64,000 nucleotides of DNA from Streptomyces sp. 378 (GTDB taxonomy: Bacteria; Actinomycetota; Actinomycetes; Streptomycetales; Streptomycetaceae): NCBI RefSeq assembly GCF_030124145.1, contig NZ_JASKMS010000006.1:248001-312000 (forward strand), written 5' to 3'. Shown here one piece after another: positions 43,457 through 53,510 of the stretch. Both the position numbers and the translations under genes were made by a program. Numbering within the stretch: position 1 is the first letter of the stretch; each line of letters begins with the position of its first letter. The notes below the pieces were generated by a model that saw nothing but the letters and a program-made list of their open reading frames with translations, was not told the DNA's origin and ran no database searches.

Positions 43457-45384
43457 TGGCGGGGCCCATGGGGCGGATGATGGCCGGGGGCGGCCCCGAC
43501 CAGCGCTCGCTGGACTTCAAGGGATCGGGCAAACGGCTCCTCGCAGGCTTCCGGCCGGAGCGCGTGACCATCTGGGTGCTGCTGCTGTGCGTGGTGCTCA
43601 GCGTCGGCCTCAACGTCGTCGGGCCGAAGATCCTCGGCAAGGCCACCGACCTGGTCTTCGCGGGCATCGTCGGACGGGGCATGCCCGAGGGGGCGACCAA
43701 GGAGCAGGTCCTCGACTCCATGCGGCAGCGCGGGGACGGTGACGTCGCCGACATGCTGCGCGGCACCGACTTCACCCCGGGCGAGGGCATCGACTTCACG
43801 GCCGTCGGGCATGTGCTGCTGCTCGCGCTGGGCGTGTTCACGGTGGCCGGGCTGCTGATGGCGGTCGCCACGCGGATGGTGAACCGGGCCGTGAACCGGA
43901 CCATGTTCCGGATGCGCGAGGACGTGCAGACGAAGCTGTCGCGGCTGCCGCTGTCGTACTTCGACCAGCGTCAACGCGGTGAGGTGCTGTCGCGGGCGAC
44001 GAACGACATCGACAACATCGGGCAGACACTCCAGCAGTCGATGGGTCAGCTCATCAACTCGGTGCTGACCATCATCGGCGTGCTCGCGATGATGTTCTAC
44101 GTCTCCTGGATCCTGGCCCTGGTCGCGCTGGTGACGGTGCCGCTGTCGTTCGTCGTGGCCACGCGCGTGGGCAAGCGGTCGCAGCCGCACTTCGTACAGC
44201 AGTGGCGTTCCACGGGCACGCTGAACGCGCACATCGAGGAGATGTACACCGGGCACGCCCTGGTGAAGGTGTTCGGGCGGCAGGAGGAGTCGGCGCGGCA
44301 GTTCGCCGAGCAGAACGACGCGCTGTACGAGGCGGGGTTCAAGGCGCAGTTCAACAGCGGGGTCATGCAGCCGCTGATGATGTTCGTGTCGAACCTCAAC
44401 TACGTGCTGGTCGCGGTCGTCGGCGGGCTGCGGGTGGCCTCGGGCTCGCTGTCGATCGGTGATGTGCAGGCGTTCATCCAGTACTCGCGGCAGTTCTCCA
44501 TGCCGCTGACGCAGGTGGCGTCCATGGCGAACCTGGTGCAGTCGGGTGTCGCCTCGGCGGAGCGGGTCTTCGAACTGCTCGACGCCGAGGAGCAGGACGC
44601 CGACCCGGTGCCGGGTGTGCGGCCCGAGGAGCTGCGCGGGCACGTGGCGCTGGAGCACGTGTCGTTCCGCTACGACCCGGACAAGCCGCTGATCGAGGAC
44701 CTGTCGCTGAAGGTCGAGCCGGGGCAGACGGTCGCCATCGTCGGCCCGACGGGCGCCGGAAAGACGACGCTGGTGAACCTGCTGATGCGGTTCTACGACG
44801 TGACCGGCGGGCGCATCACCCTCGACGGTGTCGACGTCGCGCGGATGTCCCGGGACGAACTGCGGGCCGGGATCGGCATGGTGCTCCAGGACACCTGGCT
44901 GTTCGGCGGCACGATCGCGGAGAACATCGCGTACGGCGCGTCCCGGGAGGTGACCCGGGGCGAGGTCGAGGAGGCGGCCCGGGCGGCGCACGCGGACCGG
45001 TTCGTCCGGACCCTGCCGGACGGGTACGACACGGTGATCGACGACGAGGGGACGGGGGTCAGCGCGGGTGAGAAACAACTGATCACCATCGCCCGGGCGT
45101 TCCTGTCCGACCCGGTGATCCTGGTGCTGGACGAGGCGACCAGCTCGGTCGACACCCGCACCGAGGTGCTGATCCAGAAGGCGATGGCCAAACTGGCGCA
45201 CGGGCGCACGTCGTTCGTCATCGCCCACCGGCTGTCGACGATCCGGGACGCGGACACGATCCTGGTCATGGAGAACGGGGCGATCGTGGAGCAGGGCGCG
45301 CACGGGGAGCTGCTCGCCGCGGACGGGGCCTACGCCCGGCTGTACCAGGCGCAGTTCGCGCAGGCGGTGGCTGAAGTGGACTGA
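43456..45384 (+). CDS. ABC exporter half with consensus Walker B and altered signature
   Basis: 642 residues, ATG overlapping the partner's stop. N-terminal Met/Gly-rich stretch, a six-helix membrane domain with a ~65-residue outer insertion between helices 1 and 2 (GRGMPEGATKEQVLDSM...), Walker A GPTGAGKTT (~429), signature VSAGEKQLI (~534) instead of LSGGQ, and intact Walker B LVLDEATSSVD (~556). Combined with the first subunit this gives one active and one degenerate nucleotide site. A strong dyad terminator follows. Confidence 0.9.
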   Translation: MAGPMGRMMAGGGPDQRSLDFKGSGKRLLAGFRPERVTIWVLLLCVVLSVGLNVVGPKILGKATDLVFAGIVGRGMPEGATKEQVLDSMRQRGDGDVADMLRGTDFTPGEGIDFTAVGHVLLLALGVFTVAGLLMAVATRMVNRAVNRTMFRMREDVQTKLSRLPLSYFDQRQRGEVLSRATNDIDNIGQTLQQSMGQLINSVLTIIGVLAMMFYVSWILALVALVTVPLSFVVATRVGKRSQPHFVQQWRSTGTLNAHIEEMYTGHALVKVFGRQEESARQFAEQNDALYEAGFKAQFNSGVMQPLMMFVSNLNYVLVAVVGGLRVASGSLSIGDVQAFIQYSRQFSMPLTQVASMANLVQSGVASAERVFELLDAEEQDADPVPGVRPEELRGHVALEHVSFRYDPDKPLIEDLSLKVEPGQTVAIVGPTGAGKTTLVNLLMRFYDVTGGRITLDGVDVARMSRDELRAGIGMVLQDTWLFGGTIAENIAYGASREVTRGEVEEAARAAHADRFVRTLPDGYDTVIDDEGTGVSAGEKQLITIARAFLSDPVILVLDEATSSVDTRTEVLIQKAMAKLAHGRTSFVIAHRLSTIRDADTILVMENGAIVEQGAHGELLAADGAYARLYQAQFAQAVAEVD

Positions 45385-45420
45385 GTCGCGTTCGAGGGGT
45401 GCCCCTGTGGTGCAGTGGGC

Positions 45421-45465
45421 GGCTGCGGGCCCGTTGCGGCTGGTCGCGCAGTTCCCCGCGCCCCT
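45421..45465 (-). repeat. Dispersed Streptomyces intergenic element, copy 2
   Basis: Reverse complement of copy 1 with longer agreement: the minus strand reads AGGGGCGCGGGGAACTGCGC, then GACCAGCCGCAACGGGCC. It sits between the ABC exporter stop and the 22-bp dyad that separates this operon from hrdA. Confidence 0.8.
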
Positions 45466-45466
45466 G

Positions 45467-45540
45467 GGCCCCTTCTGATGGATCTCCGTGGGAGTGCGTG
45501 CCGGGCGTCGCGACGCCGCGGAGATCCATCAGAAGGGGCC
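45467..45540. terminator. Perfect 22-bp dyad, bidirectional terminator-like
   Basis: The arm at 45467-45488 (starts GGCCCCTTCTGATGG) is matched without error by 45519-45540 (ends CAGAAGGGGCC), with 30 bases between. It lies between the convergent ABC exporter and hrdA genes, where a shared factor-independent stop is expected. No T-tract follows, as is usual in Streptomyces. Confidence 0.8.
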
Positions 45541-45563
45541 TGGGTACGTGCGGCTGACGCCCT

Positions 45564-46889
45564 TCACTCCAGATAGCCCCTCAGTTGGTCCGCGAAGGCG
45601 TGGTCCCGCAGCTTGTTGAGGGTCTTGGACTCGATCTGCCGTATCCGCTCCCGGGTCACGCCGAAGATGCGGCCGATCTCCTCCAGGGTGCGCGGGCGGC
45701 CGTCGGCGAGGCCGTAGCGGAGCTGGACGACCTTGCGCTCCCGCTCTCCCAGGGTCGACAGGACCGCTTCCAGGTGCTCCCTGAGCAGGAGGAACGCGGC
45801 CGACTCGACGGGGCTCGCGGCATCGCCGTCCTCGATGAGGTCGCCGAACGCGACGTCGTCCTCCTCGCCGACGGGCGCGTGCAGCGACACCGGTTCCTGG
45901 GCCAGGCGCAGGACTTCGCTGACCCGCTCCGGCGCCAGGTCCAGGTGGGCCGCGACCTCCTCGGGCGTCGGCTCGTAGCCCCGCTCCTGGAGCATGCGGC
46001 GCTGGACGCGGACGACCCGGTTGATGAGCTCCACGACGTGGACGGGGACCCGTATCGTGCGGGCCTGGTCGGCCAGGGCGCGGGACATGGCCTGCCGGAT
46101 CCACCAGGTCGCGTACGTGGAGAACTTGTAGCCGCGGGCGTAGTCGAACTTCTCCACGGCCCGGATGAGGCCGAGGTTGCCCTCCTGGACGAGGTCGAGC
46201 ATGGTCAGGCCGCGGCCGACGTAGCGCTTGGCGACGGAGACGACGAGCCGCAGGTTCGCCTCGATCAGACGGCGCTTGGCCATGCGGCCCATCACGACGA
46301 GCCGGTCCAGGTCGAGGGCGAGCTGACTGTCCAGGTCGGGGGTGAGCCGCAGCTTCTCCTCCGCGAACAGGCCGGCCTCGACGCGACGGGCGAGTTCGAC
46401 CTCCTCGGCGGCGGTGAGCAGGGGGATACGGCCGATCTCCCGCAGGTACTGGCGGAACAGGTCCGAGGAGGGGCCGCCGGTCTCGGTGCGCACCGGCGGG
46501 GGTTCGACGGCTTCGGAGGGCTCCGCCGTCTCGACGGCCTCGGCGGGCGGCTCCTGCGGCTCGGGGTCCGACTCGGGGTGGTGCGCGGCGCGGCTCTGCG
46601 CCGGAACCGCGGACAGGGCGTCGGGATCCGTGTCCGGGGCGGTGCCGTCGGCGCCGGGGGCGGCACCGACGTCGGTCTGGGTGAGGGTCTGGGTCTGCAC
46701 GGGGGCGACCTCCAGGATGATCGCTGCCAAGGAGGACGGCAGCGGTACTTCGGGGGCGGAGTCGACGGCCTCGCCGCTTTCCGTCCCGTACGCGATGAGC
46801 GGAACCGCGGGGGTCTTCGACCCGTCGGTGACGGGCAGGCCGCGCTCCGAGGACTCAGGCACCGGAACCCAGTGTGGGGTAAGACACAT
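45564..46889 (-). CDS. hrdA: Group 1/2 RNA polymerase sigma factor HrdA
   Basis: 441 residues from the ATG at 46889; the start is uncertain because the first ~150 residues are a Pro/Glu/Ala-rich disordered section. Conserved regions: 1.2 [17 protein letters not shown], 2.1-2.4 ending [19 protein letters not shown], 3 [15 protein letters not shown], 4.1-4.2 [16 protein letters not shown] segment and [17 protein letters not shown]. Closest to the principal-like sigma factors; position next to dnaG fits S. coelicolor hrdA from memory. HrdA is dispensable there. Convergent with the ABC operon across the 22-bp dyad. Confidence 0.85.
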   Translation of the reverse strand: MCLTPHWVPVPESSERGLPVTDGSKTPAVPLIAYGTESGEAVDSAPEVPLPSSLAAIILEVAPVQTQTLTQTDVGAAPGADGTAPDTDPDALSAVPAQSRAAHHPESDPEPQEPPAEAVETAEPSEAVEPPPVRTETGGPSSDLFRQYLREIGRIPLLTAAEEVELARRVEAGLFAEEKLRLTPDLDSQLALDLDRLVVMGRMAKRRLIEANLRLVVSVAKRYVGRGLTMLDLVQEGNLGLIRAVEKFDYARGYKFSTYATWWIRQAMSRALADQARTIRVPVHVVELINRVVRVQRRMLQERGYEPTPEEVAAHLDLAPERVSEVLRLAQEPVSLHAPVGEEDDVAFGDLIEDGDAASPVESAAFLLLREHLEAVLSTLGERERKVVQLRYGLADGRPRTLEEIGRIFGVTRERIRQIESKTLNKLRDHAFADQLRGYLE

Positions 46890-46948
46890 CACCGCCACGA
46901 GGGGCGTGCGATGACTTTTTGCTTCCGGTCCGTGACCGCGCGGTGACC

Positions 46949-48868
46949 TCAGAGCGCGGCGGCGCCGTGTTCCCGGAGGGTTTGGTCGTACTGCTGGAGG
47001 ACCCACAGTTCGTTCTGTACGGCGGCGAGCTGGGCCGGGTCGCCGTGGGCGCCGAGGCGGGTGAGCCGGCCCGTGATGTCGCGGATGCGGCGCTCGACGG
47101 CCCGGCGGCGGACGGTCACCAACTGGGCGCCCGCGTACACCTCGTCGACTCCCTTCACGCCCTTGTGCAGCATGATCGCCTCGACGGCCAGCTCCGTCAC
47201 CATCGCGCGGACCGTGTCGTCCGGGGCGGCCTCGCGGACCTTGACCAGGTAGTCCTGGGGGTCGGCGACGCCCAGTTCGGCGCCGCCCGCGTCCTGGATG
47301 GCCTGGCGGACGGCGGCGTAGGGCGGGGCGGTGAACTCGTCCACGCCGTACGCGTCGAAGGCCGGGGAGACCAACTCGGGGCGCTGGAGGGCGAGTTTGA
47401 GGAGTTCCCGCTCGGTGGCGAAGACCGGGTTGCGCAGGTTCAGGGCCGGGCCGCGCGAGAGGGCCGGCTGGGACGGGCCGGCGTACCGCTGCTCCTGGTG
47501 GGGCCGCTCGGGGGCCGGGCCCTTGCCGCCGCGGTCGCGGGCCCAGCGAGCCAGCTGGGCGACGCGCTTGACCACGAACTGGGTGTCGAGGATGCCGAGC
47601 ATGCCGGCGAGCTGGACGGCGACCTCGTGCTGGGCGCCGCTGTTCTTGATGCGGGCGACGATCGGGGCGGCCTCGTCCAGCGCGGCCGCGCGGCCCGCGG
47701 GGGTGTCGAGATCGTAGCGGCCGACGATCTGGCGCAGGGCGAACTCGAAGAGCGGGGTGCGGGGTTCGACGAGGTCGGCGACGGCCTCGTCACCCTTGGC
47801 GAGGCGCAGGTCGCAGGGGTCCATGCCGTCCGGGGCGATGGCGATGTACGTCTCGGCGGCGAACTTCTGGTCGTCCTCGAAAGCGCGCAGGGCCGCCTTC
47901 TGGCCGGCGGCGTCGCCGTCGAAGGTGAAGATGACGCGGGCCGAGCCGTTGTCCATGAGGAGGCGGCGGAGGATCTTGATGTGGTCACCGCCGAAGGCCG
48001 TGCCACAGGTGGCGATGGCCGTCGTGACGCCGGCGAGGTGGCAGGCCATGACGTCCGTGTAGCCCTCGACGACGACCGCGCGGGACGCCTTGGCGATGTC
48101 CTTCTTCGCCAGGTCGATGCCGTAAAGGACCTGGGACTTCCGGTAGATCGCCGTGTCGGGCGTGTTGAGGTACTTGGGGCCGTTGTCCGCCTCGTAGAGC
48201 TTGCGGGCGCCGAATCCGACGACATCGCCGCCGATGTCGCGGATGGGCCACATCAGGCGGCCCCGGAAGCGGTCGATGGGACCGCGGCGGCCCTCCTGGG
48301 AGAGCCCGGAGAGGATCAGCTCCTTGTCGGTGAAGCCCTTGCCGCGCAGGTAGCGGGTGAGGTGGTCCCAGCCCTGGGGGCTGTAGCCGACGGAGAAGTG
48401 CTGGGCGGCGGCCTGGTCGAAGCCGCGCTCGGCGAGGAACTGGCGGCCGGTGTCGGCCTCCGGGCCGGTCGCGAGTTGTTCCATGTACCAGTCGGCGGCG
48501 ATCTTGTGCGCCTCGACCAGGCGGATCCGCTCGCCGCGCTGGTGGGAGGGGTTGTAGCCGCCCTCCTCGTAGCGCAGGGTGATGCCCGCCTGGCCGGCCA
48601 GACGCTCGACCGCCTCCGAGAAGGTGAGGTGGTCGATCTTCATCACGAACGTGATGGTGTCGCCGCCCTCCTGGCAGCCGAAGCAGTGGAAGAACCCCTT
48701 GCTCGGGCTGACCTGGAAGGAGGGCGACTTCTCGTCGTGGAACGGGCACAGACCCTTCAGGTTGCCGCCGCCCGCGTTGCGCAGCTGGAGGTACTCGGAC
48801 ACCACGGCGTCGATCGGGACCGCGTCCCGTACCGCCTTCACGTCCTCGTCGTTGATCCGTCCTGCCAC
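46949..48868 (-). CDS. dnaG: DNA primase
   Basis: 639 residues. CHC2 zinc ribbon with Cys41, His44, Cys62 and Cys65; RNA-polymerase core with the [10 protein letters not shown] and GFGARKL motifs; TOPRIM with [11 protein letters not shown] and [10 protein letters not shown]; and a C-terminal helicase-binding-like region. Synthesises RNA primers for replication. Length and motifs are complete. Located 59 bp upstream of hrdA on the same strand, echoing the dnaG-sigma pairing of many bacteria. Confidence 0.97.
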   Translation of the reverse strand: MAGRINDEDVKAVRDAVPIDAVVSEYLQLRNAGGGNLKGLCPFHDEKSPSFQVSPSKGFFHCFGCQEGGDTITFVMKIDHLTFSEAVERLAGQAGITLRYEEGGYNPSHQRGERIRLVEAHKIAADWYMEQLATGPEADTGRQFLAERGFDQAAAQHFSVGYSPQGWDHLTRYLRGKGFTDKELILSGLSQEGRRGPIDRFRGRLMWPIRDIGGDVVGFGARKLYEADNGPKYLNTPDTAIYRKSQVLYGIDLAKKDIAKASRAVVVEGYTDVMACHLAGVTTAIATCGTAFGGDHIKILRRLLMDNGSARVIFTFDGDAAGQKAALRAFEDDQKFAAETYIAIAPDGMDPCDLRLAKGDEAVADLVEPRTPLFEFALRQIVGRYDLDTPAGRAAALDEAAPIVARIKNSGAQHEVAVQLAGMLGILDTQFVVKRVAQLARWARDRGGKGPAPERPHQEQRYAGPSQPALSRGPALNLRNPVFATERELLKLALQRPELVSPAFDAYGVDEFTAPPYAAVRQAIQDAGGAELGVADPQDYLVKVREAAPDDTVRAMVTELAVEAIMLHKGVKGVDEVYAGAQLVTVRRRAVERRIRDITGRLTRLGAHGDPAQLAAVQNELWVLQQYDQTLREHGAAAL

Positions 48869-48920
48869 GCGGTGATTCTACGGGGCCGGACCGACACTCC
48901 TGGGGCGAGAGGGCTCTCCG

Positions 48921-48947
48921 GCCCCGGGGTCCCGGGGCTTGCCCCCG
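48921..48947. terminator. Overlapping GC hairpins between dnaG and the reductase gene
   Basis: GCCCCGG-4-CCGGGGC (48921-48938) and the alternative CCGGGG-4-CCCCGG (48932-48947) share one arm. They lie upstream of dnaG and beyond the stop of the flavoprotein gene (48988), so on the minus strand they would follow that gene. Likely a terminator or attenuator between two same-strand genes. Confidence 0.45.
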
Positions 48948-48987
48948 GCAATCGCGGCGCGGGGGCGCGTACCGGCACTCCCGACGG

Positions 48988-50256
48988 TTATGAGGAGGCG
49001 AGGCCGTCCAGCGGCACGTGCGGGTCGGCGAGCGCCTCGGTGTCGACCCGGGATGTCGAACGGATCAGGCGCTGGATCTTGTCTGTGACGTCCCACACGT
49101 TCACGTTCATCCCGGCCAGCACCCGGCCTTCCCTCACCCAGAACGCGATGAACCGACGCTTGCCGGCGTCCCCGCGGATCACCACCTGGTCGTAGCTGCC
49201 CGCGGGCGCCCAGCCTGAGTACTCCATGCCCAGGTCGTACTGGTCGGAGAAGAAGTAGGGCACCCGGTCGTACGTCACGTCCTGGTCCAGCATGGCGCGG
49301 GCGGCGGCCGGGCCGCCGTTGAGCGCGTTGGCCCAGTGCTCCACCCGCAGCCCGGCTCCGAAGAGGGCGTGGTGGAAGGAGGCCACGTCGCCGGCCGCGT
49401 AGATGTCGGGGTCGGAGGTGCGCAGCCGCTCGTCGACCACCACGCCACCGCCCCGCGCCCGGTCGGCGATCTCCAGCCCGGCCGCCTCCGCGAGAGCGAC
49501 CCGCGGGGCGGCTCCGATCGCGGCCAGCACGTCGTGCGCCGGATGCTCCTCACCGTCGTCGGTGCGGGCCGCGAGGACCATGCCGTCCTGGCCGACGATC
49601 TCCGTCAGCCGCCTGCCGAAGTGGAACCGCACGCCGTGCTCACGGTGCAGCTCGGCGAAGAGCTGGCCGAGCTCCGGGCCCAGCACGCCGTGCAGCGGGG
49701 TCGGCCCGTGTTCGACGACCGTGACCTCCGCGCCGTACTCGCGGGCCGCCGCCGCGACCTCCAGGCCGATCCAGCCGGCGCCGGCGATGACGAGGTGGCC
49801 GTTGTCCCGGCCGAGGTTGGTCAGGACGTGCTTGAGGCGCTCGGCGTGGGCGAGGCGGCGCAGGTGGTGCACGCCCGCCAGGTCCGTGCCCGGGACGTCG
49901 AGGCGGCGGGGTTCGGCGCCGGTCGCCAGGAGCAGCTTGTCGTAGCGGACGACGGTGCCGTCCTCGCCGAAGCGGACCGTCTTCGCCGTCCGGTCGATCG
50001 CGTCGACGGTCTGGCCGAGGTGCAGCTCGATGTCGTGGGCCGCGTACCAGGCGGGCTCGTGCACGAAGACGCTGTCGCGTTCCTCCTTGCCGAGGAGGTA
50101 GCCCTTGGACAGGGGCGGGCGCTCGTAGGGGTGGTCGCGTTCGTCGCAGATCAGTATCACGCGGCCGGTGAAGCCCTCCGCGCGGAGCGTCTCGGCCGCC
50201 TTGGCGCCGGCCAGTCCGCCTCCGACGATGACGAATGTCTGATCCGCGTCGACCAC
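48988..50256 (-). CDS. Ferredoxin-reductase-type FAD/NAD oxidoreductase
   Basis: 422 residues from a GTG at 50256 with AGGAGG six bases upstream. FAD motif VIVGGGLAGAKAAETL, then YERPPLSKGYL, ATGAEPRRL, NAD motif VIAGAGWIGLEVAAAA and the second FAD motif DIYAAGDVA, followed by a Reductase_C-like domain (HWANALNGG, RFIAFWVREGRVLAGMNVN). It matches the BphA4/putidaredoxin-reductase group that passes electrons from NAD(P)H to ferredoxins. No ferredoxin or P450 gene adjoins it. Confidence 0.9.
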   Translation of the reverse strand: MVDADQTFVIVGGGLAGAKAAETLRAEGFTGRVILICDERDHPYERPPLSKGYLLGKEERDSVFVHEPAWYAAHDIELHLGQTVDAIDRTAKTVRFGEDGTVVRYDKLLLATGAEPRRLDVPGTDLAGVHHLRRLAHAERLKHVLTNLGRDNGHLVIAGAGWIGLEVAAAAREYGAEVTVVEHGPTPLHGVLGPELGQLFAELHREHGVRFHFGRRLTEIVGQDGMVLAARTDDGEEHPAHDVLAAIGAAPRVALAEAAGLEIADRARGGGVVVDERLRTSDPDIYAAGDVASFHHALFGAGLRVEHWANALNGGPAAARAMLDQDVTYDRVPYFFSDQYDLGMEYSGWAPAGSYDQVVIRGDAGKRRFIAFWVREGRVLAGMNVNVWDVTDKIQRLIRSTSRVDTEALADPHVPLDGLASS

Positions 50257-50416
50257 TTGATGCCTCCTACGGGGATCCGGGGGGTGTCTCCCCGGAAAAC
50301 ACAGCGGGTGTCGCCACTTGCGAGCGTCCCGCACGGAGCGTGATGCGGGAAGAGGGAGTGACCCGATCAGGCCACGCAGGGTCACATTCGAGGGTGCGCG
50401 CGTCCCACCCGTCGCG

Positions 50417-51700
50417 TCAGTCCCGTCCCCACCCCGTCAGACGGGCGTGCAGCGAACGGGCGGAGGGGTCGGTGAGGGAGGCGATCTGGTCGACGATCAC
50501 CCGCTTGCGCGCCCTGTCGTCGGCCGCCCGGCCGAACAGGGAGCGGAACTGCGGGTCCAGGCCGTCCGGGGCGCGGACGGTGAGCGCCTCGGCCAGTTCG
50601 GCGACGATGATCCGCTGGTCGGCGCGCAGCCGCTCCTGCTCGGCGCGCTGCATGACGTAGAGGTCGGCGACGGCCTTGAGGACGGCGCACTCCATGCGGG
50701 TCTCGCGCGGGACGACCAGCTCGGCGGCGTACCGGGTGAGCCGTCCGGCGCCGTACGCGGTGCGGGTCGCGGTCTCGGCGGCGAGACAGAAGCGGCCGAT
50801 GAGCTGGCTGGTGGCGTCCTTGAGGCGGGCCTGGGCGACGGCGCTGCCGTCGTAGCCGTGCGGCCACCACTCCTGGGCGAGGAGCCGGTCCAGGGCCTCG
50901 GCGAGTTCGGCGGGGTCGGTGTCGGCGGGGACGTACCGGCCACGGGCGACCTGGAAGACGTCGCGGCGTTCGGGGTCGGCGTGCAGGCAGTTCGGGTCGA
51001 TGTGGCCGGCGTGCAGGCCGTCCTCCACGTCGTGCACCGAGTAGGCCACGTCGTCGGACCAGTCCATGACCTGCGCCTCGAAGCACGTGCGGGTGCCGGG
51101 GGCGTCCTTGCGGAGCCAGTCGAAGACCGGGCGGTCGTCCTCGTAGACGCCGAACTTGTGGGAGGCCGGGTCGGTGGGGTGGGCGCCGCGGGGCCAGGGG
51201 TACTTGGTGGCGGCGTCGAGGGTGGCGCGGGTGAGGTTGAGGCCGACGGAGCCCTCCGGGGTGAACCGTTTGGGCTCGATGCGGGTGAGGAGTCTGAGCG
51301 ACTGGGCGTTGCCCTCGAAGCCGCCGCAGTCGGCCGCGAACTCGTTGAGGGCCTGCTCGCCGTTGTGGCCGAAGGGCGGGTGGCCCAGGTCGTGCGAGAG
51401 GCAGGCGGCTTCCACGAGGTCCGGGTCGCAGCCGAGGGCCGCGCCCAGCTCACGGCCGACCTGGGCGCATTCGAGGGAGTGGGTGAGGCGGGTGCGGGGG
51501 CTGGCGTCCCAGGCGGGGCCCAGGGTGCCGGGCGTCACCACTTGGGTCTTGCCGGCCAGTCTTCTCAGGGCGGCGCTGTGCAGGACCCTGGCCCGGTCGC
51601 GCTGGAAGGCCGTGCGGCCGGGGCGTTTGTCGGGTTCCGGGGCCCAGCGGTCGACTGACGTCGGGTCGTAGGCGGGGGGATGTTGTGCGGTGCCGTCCAT
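50417..51700 (-). CDS. dgt: dGTP triphosphohydrolase-like HD protein
   Basis: 427 residues. HD-domain metal ligands in [16 protein letters not shown] and [13 protein letters not shown], and a distal [16 protein letters not shown]. This is the type-1 Dgt family, which hydrolyses dNTPs to nucleosides and triphosphate, helping control dNTP pools. Its position near dnaG is conserved in actinobacteria as I recall. The N-terminus is short and polar. The 160 bp between it and the reductase gene hold no gene. Confidence 0.9.
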   Translation of the reverse strand: MDGTAQHPPAYDPTSVDRWAPEPDKRPGRTAFQRDRARVLHSAALRRLAGKTQVVTPGTLGPAWDASPRTRLTHSLECAQVGRELGAALGCDPDLVEAACLSHDLGHPPFGHNGEQALNEFAADCGGFEGNAQSLRLLTRIEPKRFTPEGSVGLNLTRATLDAATKYPWPRGAHPTDPASHKFGVYEDDRPVFDWLRKDAPGTRTCFEAQVMDWSDDVAYSVHDVEDGLHAGHIDPNCLHADPERRDVFQVARGRYVPADTDPAELAEALDRLLAQEWWPHGYDGSAVAQARLKDATSQLIGRFCLAAETATRTAYGAGRLTRYAAELVVPRETRMECAVLKAVADLYVMQRAEQERLRADQRIIVAELAEALTVRAPDGLDPQFRSLFGRAADDRARKRVIVDQIASLTDPSARSLHARLTGWGRD

Positions 51701-51764
51701 GGCTCGACAGTAAGCGCCTGTGCGTCTGCCGGGTTCTCTTTTCGGGCGGGTGCGGCTTGTCTCG

Positions 51765-51792
51765 GGCTGGTCGCGCAGTTCCCCGCGCCCCT
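51765..51792 (-). repeat. Dispersed Streptomyces intergenic element, copy 3
   Basis: Minus strand reads AGGGGCGCGGGGAACTGCGC, then GACCAGCC, the core of the element at 40051 and 45421. It lies in the 115-bp gap between the chelatase gene and dgt. Confidence 0.8.
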
Positions 51793-51815
51793 GAGTACGT
51801 GCGCCGCCCCGCGTT

Positions 51816-52586
51816 CTACGCCGAAGCCAATGCGGGTACAGCGGTCGCGGCCGTCAGAGCCTCGTCGTAGCGGTGGAGGAGGAGTTCGGCCATCGCCGGG
51901 TGCGTGCCCAGGGGGGCCGCGGCGAGCCATGGGGCCTTCTGGGCGCACTCCGTGGCGAAGCGGCCGGGGGCCGTGAAGTAGGACGCCAGGGCGATGTGGC
52001 GGCGGCCGCGGGCGAGGAGGGTGCGGACGGCTGTTTCGACTGTCGGGGTGGCCGCCGAGGCGTAGGCCGGGATGACGGGGACGCCGAGGCGGGCGGCGAG
52101 GAGGTGGGCCGTGCGGGCGGTGTCCGTCTTCGCGTGCGGGTCGCGGGAGCCCGCCGCGGCGAGGACCACCGCGCTGGTGCGGCGGGGTGTCGTACCCCAG
52201 CCGGCCTCCGTCAGACGGGCCTGGAGCGCGTCGACCAGCAGGGGGTGGGGGCCCAGGGGCGCTGCCAGGTGGGTGCGGGCCGGGGAGGCCGCGGCCATCT
52301 CGGGGATGTCCTGCTTGACGTGGTAGCCGCGGCTGAGGAGGAGGGGGACGAGGACCGCCTCCCTGTCGCCGAGGGCGGTGAGCGTGTCGGGGAGCAGGGG
52401 TGCGTTGAGTTCGATGTGGCCCAGGTGCACCGGCACGTCGGGGCGCAGGGCCCGGACGCGGTCGAGGAGCGCGCTCACGGTGCTCAGCGCGCGGGGGTCG
52501 CGGCTGCCGTGGGCCACGACCACGAGGGCGGGCGGGGCCGGGTGGCGCGTGGCGGGCGGCGGGACGAGGCTGAGCTGACGGGGCAT
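51816..52586 (-). CDS. CbiX-type sirohydrochlorin chelatase
   Basis: 256 residues containing two similar CbiX halves: [13 protein letters not shown] with the later [17 protein letters not shown], and [16 protein letters not shown] with [16 protein letters not shown]. The histidines (HGS, GYH) are the expected metal-insertion residues in the first half; the second half has Ala-Gly-Ser instead of His-Gly-Ser. It inserts Fe or Co into sirohydrochlorin. Siroheme is needed for nitrite and sulfite reductases, which fits the nitrate reductase 5 kb away. The 214-bp gap to the next gene is a divergent promoter region. Confidence 0.85.
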   Translation of the reverse strand: MPRQLSLVPPPATRHPAPPALVVVAHGSRDPRALSTVSALLDRVRALRPDVPVHLGHIELNAPLLPDTLTALGDREAVLVPLLLSRGYHVKQDIPEMAAASPARTHLAAPLGPHPLLVDALQARLTEAGWGTTPRRTSAVVLAAAGSRDPHAKTDTARTAHLLAARLGVPVIPAYASAATPTVETAVRTLLARGRRHIALASYFTAPGRFATECAQKAPWLAAAPLGTHPAMAELLLHRYDEALTAATAVPALASA

Positions 52587-52800
52587 GCACCGATGGTCGC
52601 GGCGCCACGTTGCCTTCCCGTTGCGTGGGCGTCACGGGTGTTTTCCGGCGGTTCACGATGCGGGGCTGAGGGTGTGTGAGGTGGTTTCACCTGCGGTTTC
52701 CTTGTATCGAGTGAAGCTGGTCACGCGGGTGCGGATGAACCGGGCGGCCCGTGCGGGCGTCCCTGACTGTCGAGGGGCCGACCTGGGGAGGGACCGTCCG

Positions 52801-53499
52801 ATGCGTCGTGTGACGTTCCACGGACCGCGGCTGCCGCGTTCCAGGCGGGGGCAGCGGAGGCTGGTGCAGGCCGTGATGGCCGGGTGCGTGCTCGCGCTGC
52901 TTCCGGCGACGTGGATGTACACCGCGGCGGGTGACCGGCTGCGTACGGCGGCGGATGTGCCGCGCACCGATGTGGCCGTCGTGTTCGGTGCCGGGCTGTG
53001 GGACGGGGAGCCCTCGCCGTATCTCGCGCACCGGCTGGACGCGGCGGCGAGGCTGTACCGGGAGGGGCGGGTCGAGGTGGTGCTCGTCACCGGGGACAAC
53101 AGCCGTGCGGACTATGACGAGCCGGACGCGATGCGCGGGTATCTGACGCGGCACGGGGTGCCCGACGGGCGGATCGTCAGCGACTACGCGGGGTTCGACA
53201 CCTGGGACTCCTGCGTGCGCGCGAAGAAGATCTTCGGAGTGGACGAGGCGGTGCTGATCAGCCAGGGCTTCCACATCCGGCGTGCGGTGGCCCTGTGCGA
53301 GGCGGCGGGGGTCACCTCGTACGGGGTCGGGGTGGACGCCGTGCACGACGCGACCTGGTACTACGGGGGCGCCCGGGAGGTCCTCGCCGCCGGGAAGGCC
53401 GCTCTGGACGCGGTGTTCCGGCCGGACCCCCGGTTCCTCGGTCCCCGGGAGCCGGGGGTGGAGAGGGCCTTGGCGACAGCCCAAGACCCTCTCGATTGA
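52801..53499 (+). CDS. SanA/YdcF (DUF218) membrane-anchored protein
   Basis: 232 residues from the ATG at 52801 (GGGGAGGGA upstream). Basic N-terminus, one membrane helix (~25-45, VMAGCVLALLPATWMYT), then the DUF218 fold: VAVVFGAGLWDGEPSPYLAHR, VVLVTGDNSRADYDEPDAM, VSDYAGFDTWDSCVRAK, VLISQGFHIRRAVALC. SanA-type proteins affect envelope permeability and vancomycin tolerance in enterobacteria. Convergent with the enoyl-CoA hydratase at an 11-bp gap. Confidence 0.88.
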   Translation: MRRVTFHGPRLPRSRRGQRRLVQAVMAGCVLALLPATWMYTAAGDRLRTAADVPRTDVAVVFGAGLWDGEPSPYLAHRLDAAARLYREGRVEVVLVTGDNSRADYDEPDAMRGYLTRHGVPDGRIVSDYAGFDTWDSCVRAKKIFGVDEAVLISQGFHIRRAVALCEAAGVTSYGVGVDAVHDATWYYGGAREVLAAGKAALDAVFRPDPRFLGPREPGVERALATAQDPLD

Positions 53500-53510
53500 C
53501 CGGGCCGGCG

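Noticed and set aside
46919..49195. 758-codon plus-strand frame opposite dnaG
   Set aside because: dnaG is unmistakable on the minus strand; the plus frame is low-complexity Gly/Val/Leu.
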